A stretch of DNA of 64,000 nucleotides from the NCBI GenBank assembly GCA_001414345.1, contig LLCB01000134.1, positions 62,001 to 126,000 of the forward strand, read 5' to 3'. The stretch comes from Hymenoscyphus infarciens (taxonomy: Eukaryota; Ascomycota; Leotiomycetes; Helotiales; Helotiaceae). The position numbers and the translations under genes were made by a program. This document shows, in pieces, positions 57,516 to 64,000 of this stretch (its first letter is position 1; each line of letters begins with the position of its first letter). The notes beneath the pieces were generated by a model, which had not been told where the DNA came from, ran no database searches, and was given only the letters and a program-made list of their open reading frames with translations.

Positions 57516-60193
57516 ATGTCGAGCGACTATCTCACAGCGAGTGAGAGTTCACATCGAGGATATAGCGAGGTCTCTGCAGAGAGTGCGGATTCGAGTGCGA
57601 ACCCAAGTCGGCCAACCAGTCCAGGAGGGACTCCACAGCAGAAGCATCCAGGCCGAGGACGAGTTCGATTCAATGCCACGAGCGAAGCAAACGATTCAGC
57701 AAACCAGCGCTCAAGTTTTCCATTGCGGGACCGATCACAATCGCCAGAAGAGGTCACCACCCCCACGAAACCCACGAAAATCGTCATAGCAAGCCCTGTT
57801 CATTCAAGAAATGGCAGCGCTGTCAGTCTTCTGAGATTTTCTCCGTCGAAAGAAAGAGCCAACCCATTCGACAATATTAGTTTCAACCCTGATGTTCGCA
57901 AACCAAGACCAAGTGTGCTCAGAAACTCGAGCTATATCGCCGACCCGGAGGACGTCGACGAAGTAAATGAGAAGGCATTCTCTGCTTTGGCTGCCCAAGA
58001 ACGTGCACAGAGAATCGCTTCATTGGTTGGGAGTAACTCTGCACCAACATCGAGAAGAGGGAGTTTCAACGACGACGACGATGACGATGACCACATCCCT
58101 GTCAGACACAATGGATACCCCGTTCGGATAGACGACATTCCTCTGATGAACATGGACGGCGTTAATGAGTATGACGGACTTGCCATCGAGGATGATCATA
58201 GAGAGATGGGTTTGTCGGAGAAACCAGGTCCTGTTTCGAGCAGCTCCGAAGCTCATAAGCTAGTCAGAGCCCATACAACAAAGATGCGAGGCGAGCCTTT
58301 CAGAAAACAAATGCCAGCTTTGCCTTCAGGGAATGTCACACCAAACGATGAGCAGGCCTTGAGCGAGAATTATGTTCCAAGACCAGAAGAATATCGTGGA
58401 GGAGTTCTCTCATCGCTTTTAAAACTCTACAACCCAGCTCAAGGCCGTCAGACTCCATCCCGTCGCAATAGCATGGACACTGATACTGGCACCGGTGCCA
58501 ATACTCCAATGGGATCCTCAGGGATGAATACGCCTAGTAGGAAGGCTGCAAAGTGGTATAATGCGAAGAATCAATCACAAGATACACTTGCAGGTCTCAT
58601 TGAAGCTTCGGCGATTCTTGGAGCTCAGGGAGGCGGCGGAATTTCAGACGGAAAGATGGGGAAGCCAAAAAGGCCTGGCATGGGTAAACGCAAGACGAGT
58701 GAGAAACTTATGGAGAAGTTCAACTTGAAACCCAAACTCGAAGACGAGATCAGAGTTACGATTCATATTGCCGAGATTCTTTGCCGACAGAAGTATCTCG
58801 TGAAACTGTGCAAGGCTCTCATGATTTACGGAGCGCCAACTCATCGTCTGGAGGAGTATATCAAGATGAGCGCCCGTGTTCTTGAGATCTCTCTTCAATC
58901 ACTTTACATTCCTGGTTGCATGATCCTCTCGTTTGATGATCCTTCCACACATACTACCGACGTCAAGCTTGTCAAGGCTGCGCACTCTGTAGACCTTGGA
59001 AAGCTCAAGGAGACACACGACATATACAAAGAAGTTGTTCACGATGTTATTGGTGTTGAAGAGGCAACTCAGCGATTGGAGGAAATCATGCGGCAAAAGA
59101 AAAAGCACAATGCTTGGTTACTTGTGTTGATGTACGGATTTGCAAGTGCTACTGTTGGCCCTTTTGGTAAGTTTCAACCCTATGCTTCACATATTCCCCC
59201 AACACCCACATTGACATGCTCGCAGCTTTTCAATCCCGCTGGGTTGACATGCCTATTGCCTTCGTCCTTGGTTCTCTTCTTGGATTCCTTCAACTTATCG
59301 TGGCACCTAATTCCGACCTCTATGCCAACGTCTTTGAGATTACTGCTGCTGTCCTCACTTCCTTTCTTGCACGGGCTTTCGGTTCTATACAAGGTGGCGA
59401 CTTGTTTTGCTTCTCTGCTCTGGCTCAATCTTCGATTGCTCTTATACTTCCCGGATACATGGTACTTTGTGGCTCACTCGAACTTCAATCGAAATCGATG
59501 GTAGCTGGAGCAGTTAGGATGGTGTACGCCATTATATACTCTCTATTCTTGGGATTTGGTATTACTATTGGCACAGCATTCTACGGCTTAATCGACCCAG
59601 ATGCCTCCTCAGCAACGACTTGTACCAACCCAATGAACGACTACGTCAAATGGGCTTTCGTGCCACTCTTCACACTTGCCCTTTGCGTCATCAACCAAGC
59701 GAAATGGAAACAAACCCCAGCAATGTTATTCATCTCCTTCGCCGGGTACATCGTAAACTTCTACTCCGCCAAGAAATTTCCCTCCTCCGCCCAAATATCC
59801 AACACGTTCGGTGCCCTCGCCGTTGGCGTCCTAGGAAACCTCTACTCCCGCGTCCGCCACGGCGTCGCAGCAGCCGCGATCCTGCCCGCTATCTTTGTCC
59901 AAGTACCGTCCGGTCTGGCGGCTGCGGGATCTCTTTTGGCGGGTATCAGTAGTGCGGATCAGATCACCAATACGACTTCTTTCACGAATGGGACGTCGAA
60001 ACTTAATGGGACTTCGCAAGTGCCGATTCAGGTGAGTGTGACGTCGGTTGGGGGGGATAATCTTAATAATATTGTTTATAATGTTGGGTATAGCATGATT
60101 CAGGTTGCGATTGGGATCACGGTGGGGTTGTTTTTGAGTGCGTTGATTGTGTACCCCTTTGGGAAGAAGAGGAGTGGGTTGTTTAGTTTTTGA
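57516..60193 (+). CDS. ThrE/Prm10-family multi-pass membrane protein
   Basis: Two exons (57516-59166, 59226-60193) give 872 residues. The first ~400 are disordered: Ser/Pro-rich, with a run of seven Asp near 190 and SP/TP phosphorylation-like sites. From about 405 (LEDEIRVTIHIAEILCR) comes the soluble half of a ThrE-type domain (LCKALMIYGAPTHRLEEYI, HDVIGVEEATQRLEEI). It is followed by about ten membrane segments starting at NAWLLVLMYGFASATVGPF and ending in GLFLSALIVYPFGKK. Bacterial ThrE exports threonine and serine; yeast Prm10 is a pheromone-regulated relative of unknown substrate. The intron (gtaagt...gctcgcag) falls inside the first membrane hairpin and keeps the frame. A loop before the last segment carries several NxT/S sequons (NTT, NGT), suggesting a lumenal or outside face. 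Confidence 0.9.
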
Positions 60194-61001
60194 GCTGTCT
60201 TCTTGTTTTAATTTCTGGGTGGTGGTGGTCTTTTTAATTTCTTCAAATCGAGGGCTCTCCTTCACCGATGTGTTTTTTGGGGGATTAAATGGTGGGGGAG
60301 TTATAGAATGGAGTATAGAAGCATGTTGTTTCTGAATTGAAACGTGGTATAGATGGGGAGTATAGATTTTAACATAGAACGGGTTCGCATTAGATGGATG
60401 GCGGCTTTTCGGTTTCTTTTGCACTGGACAAGATACCTATAGAATAGATTGCGTTTTTGAGGTTTGGCTGCATCCTACATTGCGATGGAGCGTGTCAACA
60501 CGACTAGAAGACCGGATAGTCACTTTACTTTTTTTTTGGCATTTGGGAAAGAGGCGTTTTTGTGTCGGATACTTAATTTGGATCGAATGGATTGCGTTTT
60601 GGGTTCAACAGATACACAACTTTGTTGGAAATGGATAATGGAAAATGGTCGAAAACAACTTTGGAAAAAAACTGTTGATATGGGTGGCGTTTTGTGTGCG
60701 TAATGAGATCATGAGCTAACCGAGGAGTGGAGGAGTGGGTGGAGAGGGTGGAAAATTCAGGGGTGTAGATGAATGAAGAAACTTTGAAAGATCATTTTTT
60801 TCTTTGCGTGGTTGAGTGACTGAGAGGCGAGACTAATTCATTGGTTTTCTTTTTTGTAGAGTGAAGGAAGGAGCTCTTGGCCTTGGATAGAATACATGAC
60901 GTGGTACGAACACTATGCAAGCAAGTGTCAGGCAAAAGATCATCAGCACTTCATTTTCCTTCATCATCTTCACCAGACACAAAATATATAATTTTCGCGT
61001 G
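60194..61001. other. Spacer
   Basis: 808 bp between the transporter stop and the ankyrin pseudogene start. T- and G-rich, no gene seen. Confidence 0.5.
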
Positions 61002-64000
61002 ATGGCTTCAATTGCTTCATTATCATCCCAAACCCAATCTTGTGCCCCGGGCCTTCATGCCCTTTGCGCCAAACTCAAGGACCCAGAGTGTAAATACCTT
61101 GACCAAATATCATCGCAGGCTATCGAGGATGAAACCCGTTGCTTTCAGGTCTGGGCTCACAATATTGAAGCCTTCCAAGAATTACAACGACAAAGTTCTC
61201 TGGCTCATAGACTCAGGGAAGCTCCTCAAATATGCCAACAGGTCACTCGGCTTCCTGACCGACTGGGTTCTTCTGCAAAGCAAGGTTAGTAAGATGCCTG
61301 ATCATTACCCTGCGGCCGCACGGCACCATTCTATCTTATTATGCTACTATTCTGGCACAATTCTAAATAGTAGAGAATCAAGAATCCAACTTTCTAATTC
61401 TTCTAAACCTTTTCGAACAATGATTGTAACTACTCTGTACTGTTTCAAACAATTTAAAGTAAAGTAAGTGCCGGAGGACAGTGCGCACTTCGTTTCCCTC
61501 CTGCGCTTTGCCTCAAGTAAATTTGTAAACGAGCTCGAGTACTAAGCGAGTTATGTTTACATAGCGACCTTGATCTGTGGTGGAACGATGGAAAACAGAA
61601 CAGAAGTCGAATCAGACACGGAAAAGGGGTCAACGACGACTGGGGCAGTTTCAGAAATCAAGTAGTTATCTCTCACCATCACCGGCTGAGTCACTCGGCT
61701 CTTTAAATCCTCCATGGCAATTCGTACGCCTACACCTCGCCATCGGTATGAAAGACTTGCGACAATCGAGCCACTCAACTCCTTCTTTGATGTCTCCCAC
61801 CTCCGAGAAGGATTTCCCAAGGTAGAAAGGCATGCGTGGCTAGCCGACCGACTAGGAAAAGCAAACGCTCAGCGCCGTGATTGTTTTCGATATCGTAGGA
61901 AACATCAGGAAAAGCTGGCAAAAGATCACGGAAGAAGAGCACGAACTCTGAGAAATGGCACTTCTAGCAAAAAAGACTGAGAGCAGAGAACATCAAAGCA
62001 GTTTGAAAATGAAGAGCTCCCTTGGCAGTACCAAAGAAACTACTTACGTGCCCCCGCCAACCTCAATCAGTGTCGGAAATTCTACAGAAGATTCAGAGGC
62101 CGGCTAGTCAGAAGCGTCTTACGCGACCTCTGTGGACGAGGGAAATACTGAGGCTCTCCACGTGCCGCCTCCGCCACCAGAATTTAATCAAAACCTCCCA
62201 TTCGAGTGCCCTTATTGCTTTACAATTCAGTCACCTCCCAACAGACAAGCATAGAAGTAAGTGATTCTAGGGCTTGAAATGGCCTTTACAGGATGGGATT
62301 TCTCACTCCATCAGAAGACATTTTTTCAACGATCTCCAACCTTACGTATGTACATTTAAAACTTGCGCAGCAAAACCTTTTATGAGCAGACATGCATGGT
62401 TTGAGCATGGTTTGCAGATTCACAGAAAAGTGTGGATTTGCAACCTATGGAAACGTCCTTCTTTTTCGTCAGCAACTGCTCTTCAGTCGCACTTGCAAGA
62501 ATACCATGGAGGAGAAGTTACGGAACGCCAACTGCTGGCAATAATAGATCTTTGCGGAAGGCTGTTCATTAAGCGCTATATGGGCTCTAGTTATCCAAAC
62601 ACGAGTGTTTCCGCTCAATCCGGATACCGCTTCTAAAAAGATAGTGGTGACTCCAATCTAGTTTAGACGACATTTGGGATCTCATCTTGAGCAGCTTGCA
62701 CTTTTCGACCTCCCCAAACATCACGGTGACGATAATACTAGTAACATTGACTCCAATGATGTTATGGCTGATGGCAGTTCTCATGACCGTTTTACAAGAA
62801 ACTCCACTAGTAGTGGCACTAGCAGCCCACCGGACATTGAGGGCCTTCAAGAGAGCGACCCACTATGTTTAGCTACCAGGAAAGAGCAGCTGTCTGAGGT
62901 TCGAGGGCTTCTGGTGGATGGTGCTGACCCAAATTTTCCCGGAACATACCATGAAAATGCTCTACAAGTTGCGTCAGGTTCTGGTAATCTCGACCTTGTA
63001 GGAATGTTGATAGAACATGGAGCGAATATCAACTCATATGGCCCGAATGGGACAGCCCTATATGTTGCAGTAGTCAATGATCACTTCAACATTGTGAATT
63101 CTTTGCTAGACGGCGGAGCCGACCACGACCTCGTAAGCCTGGAAAAAATGACAGCCTTGCACGCTGCGTCAAAGTCTGGCAACCCGGACTTTGTGAGACT
63201 TTTGCTGGACCATGGAATTAGACCCAACTACGAAAACCCGCACGGAACAGCTTTACAAGTCGCAGTAACACATGACAACTTCGACATTGTGAAGACATTA
63301 CTAGAAGGTGGAGCTGAACCCAACACATCAAACCAGCTTGGAAAGACAGCCCTACACGTCGCAGCATCACATGGAAACTTCGAGATTGCACAATTATTAA
63401 TAGCATGTGGTGCCAATATCGATTGCTCTGTTCGCACGAACCGCCAGTATGGGACGGCCTTGCAAACTGCTGTATTCAATGGCCACTTCAAAGTTTCAAA
63501 GCTGTTGCTAAAATCTGGAGCCGACCCAAACTCCCCTCCAGGTCCAAATGGCACAGCTCTACAAGCTGCTAAAGGCTACCCGACCATGGAGCTCCTATTA
63601 ATTGAAAACGGTGCTGAAGTTCAAGATACAAACCAGTACATTGTAACAAAAAGGGAACTAGAAAGGACGGCAATTGTTATACAACGCCCCTGGCGGCGGA
63701 ATCGTAGGTCATCTAGTGGTCAGCTAACCTTCGCGGATTGTGCTTGGCTTATATACCAATCTTTAAGCTCAGCCAAGTGTGCACCCCATCCTTATTTGCC
63801 TTATGAAACTTGGGGTGAAAAATTTGAGGAACGACTAGATAGGGAGGTAGGACTTGATCCCAAAATAAATAAATACTGGAAGTCACATCAGAGCATCTAG
63901 CGACCCAGAGTATGGAGATTTGCTTCCGCTCCCGCCCGATGAACCAGCAAGTCCAGCCAGTGAGGAGTTGAGCGAATTTCCCTCTTTACCAGAGAGCCGA
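61002..64000 (+). pseudogene. C2H2 zinc-finger/ankyrin-repeat gene, 5' half broken, 3' end outside the window
   Basis: The start MASIASLSSQTQSCAPGLHA (61002) and the segment to ~61285 match the helical N-terminal region of a large fungal C2H2-ankyrin family. Next, coding sense (EIK*LSLTITG*VTRLFKSS...) is interrupted by TAG at 61663 and TGA at 61687. TAG follows at 62105 and 62252; these stops are explained by CAG/CGA to TAG/TGA or TGG to TAG. A frameshift lies near 61950. The zinc-finger part includes FECPYCF, then LQPYVCTFKTC and HAWFEHGLQIHRKVW. After another frameshift and TAG near 62660 comes an intact block (62674-63900) with SHLEQLALFDLP and seven ankyrin repeats of ~32 residues (ALQVASGSGNLDLVGMLIEH as the first). 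After the TAG at 63898 sense continues in another frame to the window edge. The ankyrin part alone might be expressed. Confidence 0.7.

Overview
This window looks like a chromosome segment from a filamentous ascomycete (Pezizomycotina), most likely a leotiomycete of the Helotiales type. The evidence is the short introns (about 44-150 bp) with GT..CTRAY..AG signals, the monocistronic genes, the septation kinase SepH, the fungal RGP1, ATP5, DPH1 and FOL3 orthologues, and fungus-specific families (SRR1-domain paralogues, a hydantoinase/DUF917 fusion, C2H2-ankyrin proteins). No tRNA, rRNA, CRISPR or plasmid-type feature was found. The organism call is inferred from gene content only.

Layout: 1-295 is the 3' end of a Ser-rich gene. 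2335-5698 is a six-exon GH63 glycosidase without an ER anchor. 5.7-10.5 kb is an AT-rich gene desert with a 240-bp MITE-like element (8797-9036) and a telomere-like GGTTAG stretch. 10516-12013 is a CorA-like membrane protein. A weak small-gene candidate lies at 13.9-14.3 kb. ATP5 (15397-16372) and MOB1 (16776-17747) lie on the minus strand, and MOB1 is head to head with RGP1 (18407-20962). 21-30 kb is a second AT-rich compartment with three decayed protein-coding relics. Nearly all stop codons inside their reading frames are explained by C:G to T:A changes, the pattern left by repeat-induced point mutation (RIP).

30.2-33.2 kb holds two tandem SRR1-domain paralogues, head to head with DPH1 (33750-35143). 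35.8-36.8 kb is a short-chain dehydrogenase gene broken by frameshifts. 39124-42356 is a 1024-residue hydantoinase A/DUF917 fusion. 44392-49187 is the 11-exon SIN kinase SepH. 50424-51882 is a conserved disordered protein of unknown function, head to head with the dihydrofolate synthase gene FOL3 (52472-53713). 57516-60193 is a ThrE/Prm10-type multi-pass transporter. 61002 to the window end is a C2H2-ankyrin gene whose 5' half is broken by stops and frameshifts while its ankyrin block is still open.

Housekeeping genes (respiration, folate, diphthamide, Golgi traffic, septation) sit in GC-balanced islands. They alternate with AT-rich compartments where duplicated accessory genes appear to have been inactivated. 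MOB1 and SepH belong to the same septation/mitotic-exit pathway but are 27 kb apart, so they are not an operon-like pair. Exon boundaries were worked out by hand from reading-frame continuity and splice consensus; lengths follow from those models.
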